From Paralithodes platypus (taxonomy: Eukaryota; Arthropoda; Malacostraca; Decapoda; Lithodidae), in assembly GCA_032716605.1 (NCBI GenBank), contig CM064573.1, positions 10,291,846 to 10,355,845 on the forward strand: a stretch of 64,000 bases of DNA, in the 5' to 3' direction. The notes under the pieces are model-generated. The model was not told the origin of the DNA and ran no database searches. It saw nothing but the letters and a program-made list of their open reading frames with translations. How positions within the stretch are numbered: the first letter of the stretch is position 1; every line of letters begins with the position of its first letter. The position numbers and the translations under genes were made by a program. This document shows, piece after piece, positions 32,561 to 43,100 of the stretch.

Positions 32561-33504
32561 TTTTCATAATATATATATTTTTCTATGTGTATGAAGAAGA
32601 TAAACGACAGGTTGCCTGTAGTGAGTGTCTCCCCCAAAGCCAAAAGTGTGACAGAGCCAAATTCAAGGGACGTTAGAGTCAAAATGCCTGGACACACGAA
32701 GTTTGAAGCAGTTTAAGTCATAGGATGAAGGAAACATTGATTGAGGGAGAGAGTTCCAGAGTTCACTTATTGAATAGAAGAAAAACTAAGAAAATTTAGA
32801 CTGAGAAAATTTACCAATTCTTGGGTTGGAGAGAATAGGAGTGGGACTGTTTAAAGGCGGGTGCCTCGCACTTGCCACAAGGGAGGGAGGGGGCATACAC
32901 TGAGCAAGCTCTGAAGAAACCTGATTGTTGTAATAGCGATAAAAGAGTGAAAGAGATGCAACATTGCGGCGTGTAGAAATATATTGTAGGGAACTAGTAA
33001 AAGAGGAAGTGAGTTGATGAGGCGAAATGCTTTTGATTCTACCCTTTCGAGAAGTGCAGTATGGGTGGAGCCTCCCCACTATGCAAGCAATACTCAATAC
33101 TGGGGCGCACTGTGCACCGATACAGAGCAAGAAGCTGTGCGGTGGTGAAGAATCCGCGGAGCGTGTTGAAGACACCTAACTTTTGGGAAGCTGTTTTAGC
33201 AAGAGTGGTTATGTGATCTTTCCAAGAAAGGTCAGATAAAAAAGATACACCTAGAATAATGCGAGAAGATGAAATGTTCATAAGATTGTGATGAAGAGAT
33301 AGGGGGAGAAGCTGTGTTTTGGAGGCATTGAAAGTAACAAGATTTTCTCTGCCTCAATCAGAAATACTTGATAGATCAGAAGATAGGCATTCTATTGCCT
33401 TGTCACGTTTATATTGGCGTGCTTGCATGCTGGGTTGATGTGAAAACTAGTTGAATAGTGTAAGGTAGTCATCAGCATATGAGTGGATAGGACTAGAGGT
33501 ACAG

Positions 33505-33738
33505 TTAACCCTTTCACGCACATATGTCGCAGAGGTTGCCAGATTAGCAATAAGAAATAGAGTTCCCTCACTCTTATAATACCTCTCCAAAATTAGTTTT
33601 CTGCCCACAGCTAACTCAAAGACAACTGCAGAGGTTGAAGTAACTAAACTAAAGGTTTCTAAATACCCCTGATGGTAACAAGGGCTTTAAAGTATCCCTA
33701 ATAGGCTCAAAATCGCGTCATATGTCGGAGAGGGTTAA
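33505..33738. mobile_element. piggyBac-type MITE, 226 bp, in the LINE
   Basis: TTAA at 33505-33508 and 33735-33738. Left end CCCTTTCACGCACATATGTC; right end inverts to CCCTCTCCGACATATGACG. TTAA duplication and CCC-starting imperfect ends are the piggyBac pattern. It differs in sequence from F2, so it is a third TTAA family. The uninterrupted LINE frame on either side shows the original empty site. Confidence 0.85.
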
Positions 33739-34071
33739 GTAAATCATTAATGAATATTAGAAAGATAATTGGAGACAGGCCAGAACCCTGAGCAACACCG
33801 GAGTTGATAGGTTGAGGAAGTGAGCGATGGCCGTCCACAAATGCTGCTATGGAACGGTCTGAAAGGAAATTAGAGACAAAAGAACAGATAGAGGGATTGA
33901 AACCAAAGGAGGGTAGTTTGGAAATTAGAGATTTGTGCCAGACTCTATTGAAGGCTTTCGATATGTCTAGCGCAATATAAATGGTCTCACCGAAATCCCG
34001 AAAGGACCACCAGTAGAGCGGCCCTTAAGGAAACCGTATTGGTGATCTGAAAGTAGATAATGGGAAGATAA

Positions 34072-34245
34072 TTTTTTTTTTTTTTTTGCCAGACTCCATG
34101 AACATTAGGCGTGTGTCACGAATTCGCTAGGTCAAGTTGCCCGTGCTTGACGTCGACCAATAACATTTTGACAGTGCGGGCTTGATCGGCCGACCCTTTG
34201 ATCAGCAGCCGACGCTCTACTGACTATGCCACGGCTCGCGAAATT
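34072..34245 (-). mobile_element. tRNA-derived SINE with poly(A)
   Basis: On the minus strand: GAGCCGTGGCATAGTCAGTA then GAGCGTCGGCTGCTGATC, resembling a tRNA 5' half with a box A (TGGCATAGTCAGTAGAGCG). Next comes GGTCGGCCGATCAAGCCCG, a degraded box B region. It then has a body of about 100 bp and ends in a poly(A) of about 17 (plus-strand T run 34072-34088). It interrupts the LINE frame, leaving a short AAAATT-like duplication. Transcription by RNA polymerase III is inferred from the boxes. Confidence 0.75.
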
Positions 34246-34523
34246 TTGAGTTAAGAGTATTTCCAAAAACTTTAGAGATGTAAGAAATGAGAGCAATTGG
34301 ACGATAATTGAAGGGTTGGGGACGTTCACCCTTCTTTGGGACAGGTTGCATAAGAGCAAATTTCCAGCAAGAACGAAATATTTTAGAGGAAAGACAGAGA
34401 CGAAAGAGTTTGCCTAAGCAGGGAGTCAGCACAGAAGAACAACTTTTGAGTACAGCAGGAGGAACACGATCCGGGTCATATGCCTTCTTAGTACTAGCCC
34501 CAGAGAGGGCAGAAAGTACATCT

Positions 34524-34868
34524 TTTGGCCTATAAATTCATTAATTCATTAATTCATAAATTCTTAGTTTCCTCGCTAGACATCCCTTAAACTTAGAAAA
34601 AACATCCCTTAGACAAGATAAATTTGTACATTTTTCGATAGAAAAATTACTCGGCCGAAGGCCGGTTCCTCTTACAATTACAGGCTCGCTGTCGCTCGCC
34701 AGGAAAAAATCGACACCTAGATGGCACGATAGGTCTTAAAATTTATAAGGAAATGGGACGAAAGGTCTTAAAATCGCCATGCAAATGGGCCGAACGTCTA
34801 AAAATCTCAAACCTAATGGGACTAAACACGAAGGAGAAAGAGGACCATAAAAACGACCGCTCCCGTTC
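34524..34868 (+). mobile_element. F1 element, nearly complete
   Basis: Contains CATTAATTCATAAATTCTTA, TAGTTTCCTCGCTAGACATC, AAGATAAATTTGTACATTTT, CTCGGCCGAAGGCCGG and three modules. Ends AAAACGACCGCTCCCG. The terminal TTAAs are lost on both sides; the right end is replaced by an F6 element. Confidence 0.8.
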
Positions 34869-35083
34869 AGCGAGTATCACACGAGAGCTTTTATAGTCAA
34901 CATTTGATGATCAACTTTTTTCTGGCAACATTTCTGGAAGATTTTGCACTGGTATCGGAACCTAAACTGATGATAGATGAATTTAAGCTAAATAAATAGT
35001 TTAAATGTTGACCTCATAAGCTGCCAGATCAGAGTTGAGGATAAATGTTGAGGGAAAAAGCGCTCGTGTGATACCCGCTCTAT
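34869..35083. mobile_element. F6 palindromic element, copy 1
   Basis: GTATCACACGAGAGCTTTTA at the left pairs with GCGCTCGTGTGATAC at the right. The interior holds GTCAACATTTGATGATCAAC, GCACTGGTATCGGAACC and AAATGTTGACCTCATAAGCT. It is present in opposite orientation at 54330-54555. No coding; the target duplication is not clear (AGCGAG/CCGCTC at the edges extends the inverted repeat). Confidence 0.8.
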
Positions 35084-35105
35084 GCAAATATAATAACTGT
35101 GGTGA

Positions 35106-35508
35106 GTAATCTACCTTCCTCTACCTATACCTCTACCTCTACCTTCCTCTACCTCTACCGCTACCTTCCTCTACCTCTACCTCTACCTTCCTCTACCTTT
35201 ACCTTCCTCTACCCCTACCTGCCTCTAGCTCTACCTTCCTCTACCTCCACCTTCCTCTACCTCTACCTCTACCTTCCTCTACCTCTACCTTCCTCTATCT
35301 CTACCTCTACCTCTACCTTCCTCTACTTTTACTTCTACCTTCCTCTACCTCTACCAACCTCTACCTCTACCTTCCTCTACCCCTACCACTACCCCCCTCT
35401 ACCTCGACCTCTACCTTCCTCTATCTCTACCTCTACCTCTACCGCCACCTTCCTCTACCTCTACCTACCTCTACCTCTACCTCTACCTTACTTTACCTCT
35501 ACCTCTGC
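35106..35508. repeat. (CTACCT)n-type minisatellite, part 1
   Basis: Hexamer-based CTACCT/CTACCTTC array. Open frames of Leu-Pro-Ser-Thr type here are repeat artefacts. Confidence 0.9.
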
Positions 35509-35717
35509 TGAGGGGCATAGGGCCCTGGGTGGGGCTTTGGTTTCCCGGGCATTTCCGCACCCTCCTCAGCTCCCCGCCATGGAGTGGCTTCTGTCACCCA
35601 GGCTTTATTGTGGTCGGCAGGGAGGGTTATGTGGGGGCACTCGGTTATGGCCTTGGCCGTGCTCGGGTCCTTGGGGCTGTTCGGTCAGGCAGCTTGAGGA
35701 ACAATAACAACAACAAC
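35509..35717 (+). mobile_element. LINE 3' fragment with (AAC)n tail inside the CTACCT array
   Basis: The inverse of 6681-6780 matches: GGCCTTGGCCGTGCTCGGGT, CCTTGGGGCTGTTCGGTCAG, GCAGCTTGAGGAACAATAAC and AACAAC at the end. It is a short 5'-truncated LINE insertion, and the array resumes directly after the tail. Confidence 0.75.
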
Positions 35718-35822
35718 CTCTACCTCTACCTCTACCTCTACCTTCCTCTACCTCTACCTCTACCTCTACCTTCCTCTACCTCTACCTCTACCTCTACCTT
35801 CCTCTACCTCTACCTCTACCCC
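35718..35822. repeat. (CTACCT)n-type minisatellite, part 2
   Basis: Continuation of the 35106-35508 array after the LINE insertion, with very regular CTACCTCTACCTTC units. Confidence 0.9.
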
Positions 35823-35895
35823 CCATTCTGATGTGAACTGACTGCTCTCTCTTCCCACACTCCCACTACCACGTCGATACCATACATTTTCTCAC

Positions 35896-36289
35896 TTAAG
35901 GGAGCCCACCTCGCTTTTTTTTGTAACTTTCTCTCCCTCTCTCTTTGGCTTGTATCCATTCGACCCCATTCAGCCTACTGTTTTAAGATGTTTACCCCCA
36001 TCCAAGTGTCAATATTTTCCTGGCGAGCGGTAGCGAGCCAGCATATATATTTTTTTGTTTTGACAGCAAGCTAAATTTGTGAATTTTTCGATAGAAAAAT
36101 TTCTCCGGCGAAGCCGGATTTCTCCATACAATGGTGGCTTGCTGTCGCTCGCAAGGAAGAAATCGATACTTGGATTGGGATAAACGTCTTAAAACAGTTG
36201 GCTGAATGGGGCCGAATGGATACAAACCATGCAGGGAAAGAGAGAAAAGGAGAAAAAGATAAAACAAAAAAAACGGTGAACCCCCTTAA
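35896..36289. mobile_element. F1 palindromic copy, 386 bp, TTAA flanked
   Basis: TTAA at 35896-35899 and 36286-36289. Left end GGGAGCCCACCTCGCTTTTT. Arms contain GGCTTGTATCCATTCGACCC and GGCCGAATGGATACAAACC. Central hairpin TCTCCGGCGAAGCCGGA near 36106. It closely resembles 6075-6446. Confidence 0.85.
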
Positions 36290-36310
36290 CCCACCACCAC
36301 AATTTATTGG

Positions 36311-36526
36311 CCACTTGCGAGTTTCAGGCTATAAGGAAGTTGAAGCCGTAAACATCGATATTGAATAGAAATGCAATATTAATGTATAGGCTTTTGGTGG
36401 ATAGACAATATGAATAGTAATATTTTATGTATTTATAAAGGCATTACAAACGTATTTTATCTGGTGATTCTGCTAAATGTCGAGGTCTACGGCTCCAACT
36501 TCCTTATAGAACGAAACTCGAAAGTG
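36311..36526. mobile_element. F3 palindromic element, intact 216-bp copy
   Basis: CCACTTGCGAGTTTCAGGC at the left, ACGAAACTCGAAAGTGG at the right. The interior TTTATAAAGGCATTACAAAC (near 36435) is the single-copy counterpart of the unit amplified at 40-50 kb. It is followed by GGTGATTCTGCTAAATGTCG. Confidence 0.85.
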
Positions 36527-36570
36527 GTGAATTGACCGGAGGATAACAGGTTTTTCACAATACGTAGACG

Positions 36571-37312
36571 GGGGGTAACCGGCTTTTTTGTTATCTTTCT
36601 CTCCTTTTCTCTCTTTCTCTGGCTTGTATCCATTCGGCCCCATTCAGCCAACTGTTTTAAGACGTTTATCCCCATCCAGGTGTCGATTTCTTCCTGGCGA
36701 GCGATAGCGAGCCAGCATTGTATGGAGAAATCCGGCTTCGCCGGAGGCATTTTTCTATCGAAAAATGTACAAATTTAGCTTGCTATCAAGACAAAAATGG
36801 TAGCATTCAAGGAGACTACTGCAGGACTCTTCTTCTTCTTCTTCTTACCTCTGACCGGGTGTAGGCTATCTTAGTGTTTACTAGCCTATACCCCTTTGAA
36901 AGGACATTAGCCTAACCTAACAACCTTACCTAACCTATCCTAGTATTATAGGTGGGGGCTCCCGCCCCCACACCCCCGCTTTGACTTAGATTTTTGGTGT
37001 ATTTGTCTGTGAAGTGGGTATTTTTCAATTTGTTGATAACGAAAATCCTCCATGCGGACTATATGGAGAAAAATATGGCGAATCTATTGGTGCCTATTTT
37101 CCCTAATAAATTGTTTCTAATAACATCGCACTAGTGTCGTTGCATATTATCACAAAAATATAAATATGCTGGCTCGCTACCGCTCGGCAAGAAAATATTG
37201 GCACCTGGATGAGGGTAAACGTCTTAAAACAGTAGGCTGAATGGGGCCGAATGGATACAAGCCAAAGAGAGATTGAGAGAAAGAGAAAAAAAAGCGAGGT
37301 GGGCTCCTTTAA
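36571..37312. mobile_element. F1 palindromic copy split by an F5 element
   Basis: Left terminus GGGGGGTAACCGGCTTTTTT (left TTAA mutated); right terminus GGTGGGCTCC-TTTAA with TTAA 37309-37312. Central hairpin TCCGGCTTCGCCGGA near 36731. The F5 insertion at 36799-37151 is flanked by ACAAAAAT duplications made from F1 sequence. Confidence 0.8.
36791..37159 (+). mobile_element. F5 element, 353 bp, 8-bp target duplication
   Basis: Element 36799-37151, with direct repeats ACAAAAAT at 36791-36798 and 37152-37159. Starts GGTAGCATTCAAGGAGAC, ends GTTGCATATTATC. The ends align as an imperfect inverted repeat (about 17 of 24). The interior has a (TTC)n tract, a CCTAACCTAACAACC segment and the hairpin GTGGGGGCTCCCGCCCCCAC. 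The second copy, 56102-56454, is exactly the same length. hAT-like by duplication size. No coding. Confidence 0.85.
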
Positions 37313-37314
37313 AA

Positions 37315-37330
<16 letters not shown>

Positions 37331-37348
<18 letters not shown>

Positions 37349-37376
37349 CTGTATACCGGTATATATATATATGTAT

Positions 37377-37421
<45 letters not shown>

Positions 37422-37436
37422 AGTATATATATAATA
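37331..37436. repeat. (TA)n microsatellite with CCGG centre
   Basis: TA repeats around TACTGTATACCGGTATATA, abutting the left arm of the PLE palindrome. Confidence 0.9.
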
Positions 37437-37783
37437 AATTTTCTTTTAATACGAGGTTGAAAGAAATGGCAATTTCTGCGTTGGAAATTTTATTATTCAA
37501 AGGTCTCTGATGGAGTTTTCGCTGGGTGGCAGGAAGTAGATGAAGGAGATGAGCAAAATTCATGGTGGTACAGGGTTACATAAATGTACATGATGATACA
37601 GGATATACGACGCGTTTCACTGGACAACCAGCATTATCAAGTAAGGAAGGAATGATATAAAAGGTAAACAGGAAGGGTATATATAGAGGGTGGAGGATCA
37701 GAGGAGGCGGAAAACAGGGGGCAAAAGTCTGCTATTGGTGGAAGCGTAAACTAGGAGAGAGAAGGGGTTAACCGCTTCACGCA

Positions 37784-38395
37784 TGCGCACTGGATGCGGG
37801 ATGGTGGTCAGTAGGTTGGGTCGAAGCTGATTGGCTGCGTGTCGAGGGGCGTGGCCTAAGTTGTGTGGCGCCTGCAGAAGACGAAGCTGAAGGAGGTAGC
37901 GCGGGGGGCTGCGTCAAGGGCACCGGGGGGCGAGGAGGGGTGTTAGGTCCTGTAGGGTAGTGCCTTTTGGCAGAAGGAAGGATCTGAAGGTCCAGAGTTT
38001 GGTTGTTGATGTTGGGATGTAAGGCTTGGATATATAAAGCTTCGAGTATAGGTAATCTCCTTGGGTCACTTTCTTTATCGAGTATGGTGGTGTTTCTCTA
38101 ACTCGTTGCGTGTGAGGTGAGGGTGGTTAGGGGTGAGATAGTGGTCTTTGATGGCTCCAGCCTGAAGGTAAAGAGTTAACCGACGTGAAAGACGAGTCTG
38201 CGTCATACCAATATAGGAATGAGGTCCACAGTCCTCATAATTACAGGTATGTTGGTAAATGACGTGATCGTCGGTCATCGGGCTCTTTATCTTGGTGGAG
38301 GCTGGTTTGTTGCGGAGAACGAGGTTGGAGGTCTTGGGGGATTTGTAATAAATTATTAATTTGATTTTGTTTTCCGGGTTGGTTGGCATGTCCAC
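37784..38395 (-). pseudogene. PLE GIY-YIG endonuclease, minus-strand arm
   Basis: Reads PTNPENKIKLIIYYKSPKTS, DHVIYQHTCNYEDCGPHSYI and GMTQTRLSRRLTL from 38395 leftwards. A 2-base difference near 38090 (one CA unit missing in ACACACCACC) shifts the frame after NELEKH, so this copy stops at 38075. It is otherwise the twin of the plus-strand frame. 5' truncated: no RT. Confidence 0.8.
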
Positions 38396-38404
38396 CCAAC
38401 CAAC

Positions 38405-39007
38405 CCGGAAAACAAAATCAAATTAATAATTTATTACAAATCCCCCAAGACCTCCAACCTCGTTCTCCGCAACAAACCAGCCTCCACCAAGATAAAGAGC
38501 CCGATGACCGACGATCACGTCATTTACCAACATACCTGTAATTATGAGGACTGTGGACCTCATTCCTATATTGGTATGACGCAGACTCGTCTTTCACGTC
38601 GGTTAACTCTTCACCTTCAGGCTGGAGCCATCAAAGACCACTATCTCACCCCTAACCACCCTCACCTCACACGCAACGAGTTAGAGAAACACACCACCAT
38701 ACTCGATAAAGAAAGTGACCCAAGGAGATTACCTATACTCGAAGCTTTATATATCCAAGCCTTACATCCCAACATCAACAACCAAACTCTGGACCTTCAG
38801 ATCCTTCCTTCTGCCAAAAGGCACTACCCTACAGGACCTAACACCCCTCCTCGCCCCCCGGTGCCCTTGACGCAGCCCCCCGCGCTACCTCCTTCAGCTT
38901 CGTCTTCTGCAGGCGCCACACAACTTAGGCCACGCCCCTCGACACGCAGCCAATCAGCTTCGACCCCACCTACTGACCACCATCCCGCATCCAGTGCACA
39001 TGCGTGA
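38405..39007 (+). pseudogene. PLE GIY-YIG endonuclease, plus-strand arm (open but 5'-truncated)
   Basis: Open from the arm join (about 38395) to TGA at 39005-39007. GIY-YIG family landmarks are HVIYQHTCNYEDCGPHSYIG with SYIG as the GIY-YIG second half, RLSRRLTLHLQAGAIKDH and a conserved glutamate in PILEALYIQ. A proline/serine-rich tail of about 60 residues follows. Compared with the 1.7-2.0 kb copy it lacks the frameshift. In PLEs this domain nicks the target for primed reverse transcription; without the RT it cannot act alone. Confidence 0.85.
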
Positions 39008-39442
39008 AGCGGTTAACCCCTTCTCTCTCCTAGTTTACGCTTCCACCAATAGCAGACTTTTGCCCCCTGTTTTCCGCCTCCTCTGATCCTCCACCCTCTA
39101 TATATACCCTTCCTGTTTACCTTTTATATCATTCCTTCCTTACTTGATAATGCTGGTTGTCCAGTGAAACGCGTCGTATATCCTGTATCATCATGTACAT
39201 TTATGTAACCCTGTACCACCATGAATTTTGCTCATCTCCTTCATCTACTTCCTGCCACCCAGCGAAAACTCATCAGAGACCTGGAAACTTTGAATAATAA
39301 AATTTCCAACGCAGAAATTGCCATTTCTTTCAACCTCGTATGTATTAAAGAATATATATATATATATATATATATGCTCATTCTAACTACGATGTAAACA
39401 TAAATGACTGTGCAAGTGGGATATAGATATATTAAAGAATTG

Positions 39443-39658
39443 ACCACTTGCGAGTTTCGGTCTACAAGGAAGTTGGAGCTGTAGATAATGATGTTCAGCA
39501 GAATTACCTGTTAAAATGCGGTTGTAGTACATTTACAAATACATAAAACCCAATTCAACTACTCTTTAGCCATCATACACCTGCATAATTATTGAATTTC
39601 TATTTACCATCGATGTCTACAGCTCCAACTTCCTTATAGCCTGAAACTCGCAAGTGGT
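39443..39658. mobile_element. F3 palindromic element, intact 216-bp copy
   Basis: ACCACTTGCGAGTTTCGG to CTGAAACTCGCAAGTGGT. The interior reads (inverse) GTTTTATGTATTTGTAAATG, then TACTACAACCGCATTTTAAC and AGGTAATTCTGCT. This is the unexpanded form of the sequence amplified in the next F3 copy. Confidence 0.9.
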
Positions 39659-39689
39659 CGATTATAACGGTAGGGTGGGGGGGTGGGAA

Positions 39690-39897
39690 ATAGTCTCCTC
39701 AATTCCAGGCTCGCTTGTGCTCGCCAGGAAAAAAATCGACACCTAAATCGCACGAAAGGTCTTAATATTGACAAAGAAATAGGGCGAAGGGTCATAAAAT
39801 CGCCAAAATAAAGAGCAGAACGTCTTAAAATCTGAAAAATAATGGGGCTAAGCATGAAGGAGAAAGGGGCCCATAAAAAAACAACCATCCCCCTTAA
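39690..39897 (+). mobile_element. F1 element, 5'-truncated
   Basis: CAGGCTCGCTTGTGCTCGCC, AAATCGCACGAAAGGTC and module variants, ending CAACCATCCCCC-TTAA (39894-39897). That TTAA is also the left boundary of the adjacent F2 element. Confidence 0.8.
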
Positions 39898-40111
39898 CCC
39901 TTTGAGTACCAGCGATGTGTGTGATACATTATTCAAGCCATATCTAGACCATATTATATGCAGCTTAGGAAGGATCCGTGGTAGTTAAAAGGGATGGTTA
40001 AGATAGTTTGAAGCCTTATTTATTGCTAGAGGTCCTTCCTAAACTGAATGACATCGTCGAATAGTTGCTAGAATGTGATGAAAAGAACGTCCCTGGTACT
40101 GAATGGGTTAA
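39894..40111. mobile_element. F2 MITE, complete (210 bp)
   Basis: TTAA at 39894-39897 and 40108-40111. Ends CCCTTTGAGTACCAGCG and CCCTGGTACTGAATGGG. Internal ATGCAGCTTAGGAAGGATCC and AGAGGTCCTTCCTAAACTG form the inverted halves. Confidence 0.8.
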
Positions 40112-40152
40112 AATAGGTAGATTAGTATGGGCCCTTACTACACTGTTTACAT

Positions 40153-43100
40153 ACCACTTGCGAGTTTCATTCTATAAGGAAGTTGGAGATGTAGACACCA
40201 ATATTGAATAGAAATGCAATAATACTGTAGGTTTCTGGTGACTAAGGAGTATGTCGACTTGGGTTTTATGTATATATGAACGTACTACAACCGTATATAT
40301 GAACGTACTACAACCGTATATATGAACGTACTACAACCGTATATATGAACGTACTACAACCGTATATATGAACATACAACTGTATATATGAACGTACTAC
40401 AACCGTATATATGAACGTACTACAACCGTATATATGAACGTACTACAACCGTATATATGAACTTACTACAACCGTATGTATGAACGTACTACAACCGTAT
40501 ATATGAACGTACTACAACCGTATGTATGAACGTACTACAACCGTATATATGAATGTACTACAACCGTATATATGAATGTACTACAACCGTATATATGAAT
40601 GTACTACAACCGTATATATGAACGTACTACAACCGTATATATGAACGTACTACAACCGTATATATGAACGTACTACAACCGTATATATGAACGTACTACA
40701 ACCGTATATATGAACGTACTACAACCGTATATATGAACGTACTACAACCGTATATATGAACGTACTACAACCGTATATATGAACGTACTACAACCGTATG
40801 TATGAATGTACTACAACCGTATATATGAACGTACTACAACCGTATGTATGAACGTACTACAACCGTATGTATGAACGTACTACAACCGTATATATGAACG
40901 TACTACAACCGTATATATGAACGTACTACAACCGTATATATGAACGTACTACAACCGTATATATGCACGTACTACAACCGTATGTATGAACGTACTACAA
41001 CTGTATATATGAACGCACTACAACTGTATGTATGAACGTACTACAACCGTATATATGAACGTACTACAACCGTATATATGAACGTACTACAACCGTATAT
41101 ATGAACGTACTAGAACCATATATATGAACGTACTACAACCGTATATATGAACGTACTACAACCGTATATATGAACGTACTACAACCGTATATATGCACGT
41201 ACTACAACCGTATGTATGAACGTACTACAACTGTATATATGAACGCACTACAACTGTATGTATGAACGTACTACAACCGTATATATGAACGTACTACAAC
41301 CGTATATATGAACGTACTACAACCGTATATATGAACGTACTATAACCGTATATATGAACGTACTACAACCGTATATATGAACGTACTACAACCGTATATA
41401 TGAACATACTACAACCGTATATATGAACGTACTACAACCGTATATATGAACGTACTACAACCGTATATATGAACGTACTACAACCGTATGTATGAACGTA
41501 CTACAACCGTATGTATGAACGTACTACAACCGTATGTATGAACGTACTACAACCGTATGTATGAACGTACTACAACCGTATATATGAACGTACTACAACC
41601 GTATATATGAACGTACTAAAACCGTATATATGAACGTACTACAACCGTATATATGAACGTACTACAACCGAATATATGAACGTACTACAACCGTATATGA
41701 ACGTACTACAACCGTATATATGAACGTACTACAACCGTATAATTATATGAACGTACTACAACGGTATATATGAATGTACAACAACCATATATATGAACGT
41801 ACTACAACCGTATATATGAACGTACTACAACCGTATATATGAACGTACTAGAACCGTATATATGAAAGTACTACAACCGTATATATGAACGTACTACAAC
41901 CGTATATATGAAGGTACTACAACCGTATATATGAACGTACTAGAACCGTATATATGAAAGTACTACAACCGTATATATGAACGTACTACAACCGTATATA
42001 TGAACGTACTACAACCGTATATATGAACGTACTACAACCGTATATATGAACGTACTAAAACCGTATATATGAACGTACTACAACCGTATATATGAACGTA
42101 CTACAACCGTATATATGAACGTACTATGACCGTATATATGAATGTACTACAACCGTATATATGAACGTACTACAACCGTATATATGAACATACTAAAACC
42201 GTATATGAACGTACTACAACCGTATATATGAACGTACTACAACCGTATATATGAACGTACTACGACCGTATATATGAACATACTACGACCGTATATATGA
42301 ACGTACTACAACTGTATGTATGAACGTACTACAACCGTATAATTATATGAACATACTACAACCGTATATGTGAACGTACTACAACCGTATATATGAACGT
42401 ACTACAACCGTATATATGAACGTACTACAACCGTATATATGAACGTACTACAACCGTATATATGAACGTACTACAACCGTATATATGAACGTACTACAAC
42501 CGTATATATAAACGTACTAAAACCGTATATATGAGCGTACTACAACTGTATATATGAACGTACTACAACCGTATATATGAACATACTACAACCGTATATA
42601 TGAACGTACTACAACTGTATATATGAATGTACTACAACCGTATATATGAACGTACTACAACCGTATATATGAACGTACCACAACCGTATATATGAACGTA
42701 CTACAACCGTATATGAACGTACTACAACCGTATATATGAACGTACTACAACCGTATATATGAACGTACTACAACCGTATATATGAACGTACTACAACCGT
42801 ATATATGAACGTACTACAACCGTATGTATGAAGGTACTACAACCGTATGTATGAACGTACTACAACCGTATGTATGAACGTACTACAACCGTATGTATGA
42901 ACGTACTACAACCGTATGTATGAACGTACTACAACCGTATGTATGAACGTACTACAACCGTATGTATGAACGTACTACAACCGTATATATGAACGTACTA
43001 CAACCGTATATATGAACGTACTACAACCGTATATATTAACGTACTACAACCGTATATATGAACATACTACAACCGTATATATGAACGTACTACAACCGTA

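Larger units (their letters stand above)
32690..34480 (-). pseudogene. LINE reverse transcriptase, split by SINE and MITE
   Basis: Minus-strand pieces in order: FALMQPVPKKGERPQPFNYR and PIALISYISKVF (34370-34250); after the SINE, SDHQYGFLKGRSTG and IALDISKAFNRVWH (34060-33940); SGVAQGSGLSPIIFLIFIND (near 33800-33745); after the MITE, SPIHSYADDYLTLF (33495-33450); then ILGVSFLSDLSWKDH and RCTVRPSIEYC (33260-33100) and a frame-shifted C-terminal region with a LWNSLP-like block. The YADD box is intact. The MITE lies exactly between IFINDLL and SPIHSYADD, and its removal with one TTAA rejoins the frame. Confidence 0.85.
32571..34520 (-). mobile_element. LINE (Jockey/CR1-type) on minus strand, nested insertions
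   Basis: Minus-strand LINE with coding from about 34500 to 32700 and a 3' UTR down to about 32571 (CTTCTTCATACACATAGAAA). The LINE is interrupted twice: by a tRNA-derived SINE (34072-34241) and by a TTAA MITE (33509-33734). A 3'-UTR fragment of the same family lies near 11355-11440. The copy is old. Confidence 0.85.
37441..39352. mobile_element. PLE inverted duplication: ~945-bp arms, 9-bp spacer
   Basis: The left arm (37441-38386, minus) and right arm (38396-39352, plus) are near-identical reverse complements around CATGTCCAC (38387-38395). Each arm is a 5'-truncated PLE 3' part: endonuclease frame, 3' UTR and LTR-like end. Both sides end in (TA)n. The arms differ by only a few small changes (for example a short indel at the outer edge and GTTTCTC vs ACACACC-type indel near 38090/38694). 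The join at the same internal base in both arms suggests a single dimeric integration or a very recent duplication. Confidence 0.9.

Noticed and set aside
34132..34245. Functional tRNA gene
   Set aside because: The cloverleaf does not close, box B is poor, and the unit ends in poly(A) inside a LINE; a SINE fits better.
35099..35831. Leu-Pro-Ser-Thr-rich open frames
   Set aside because: Products of the CTACCT minisatellite and the inserted LINE 3' fragment.
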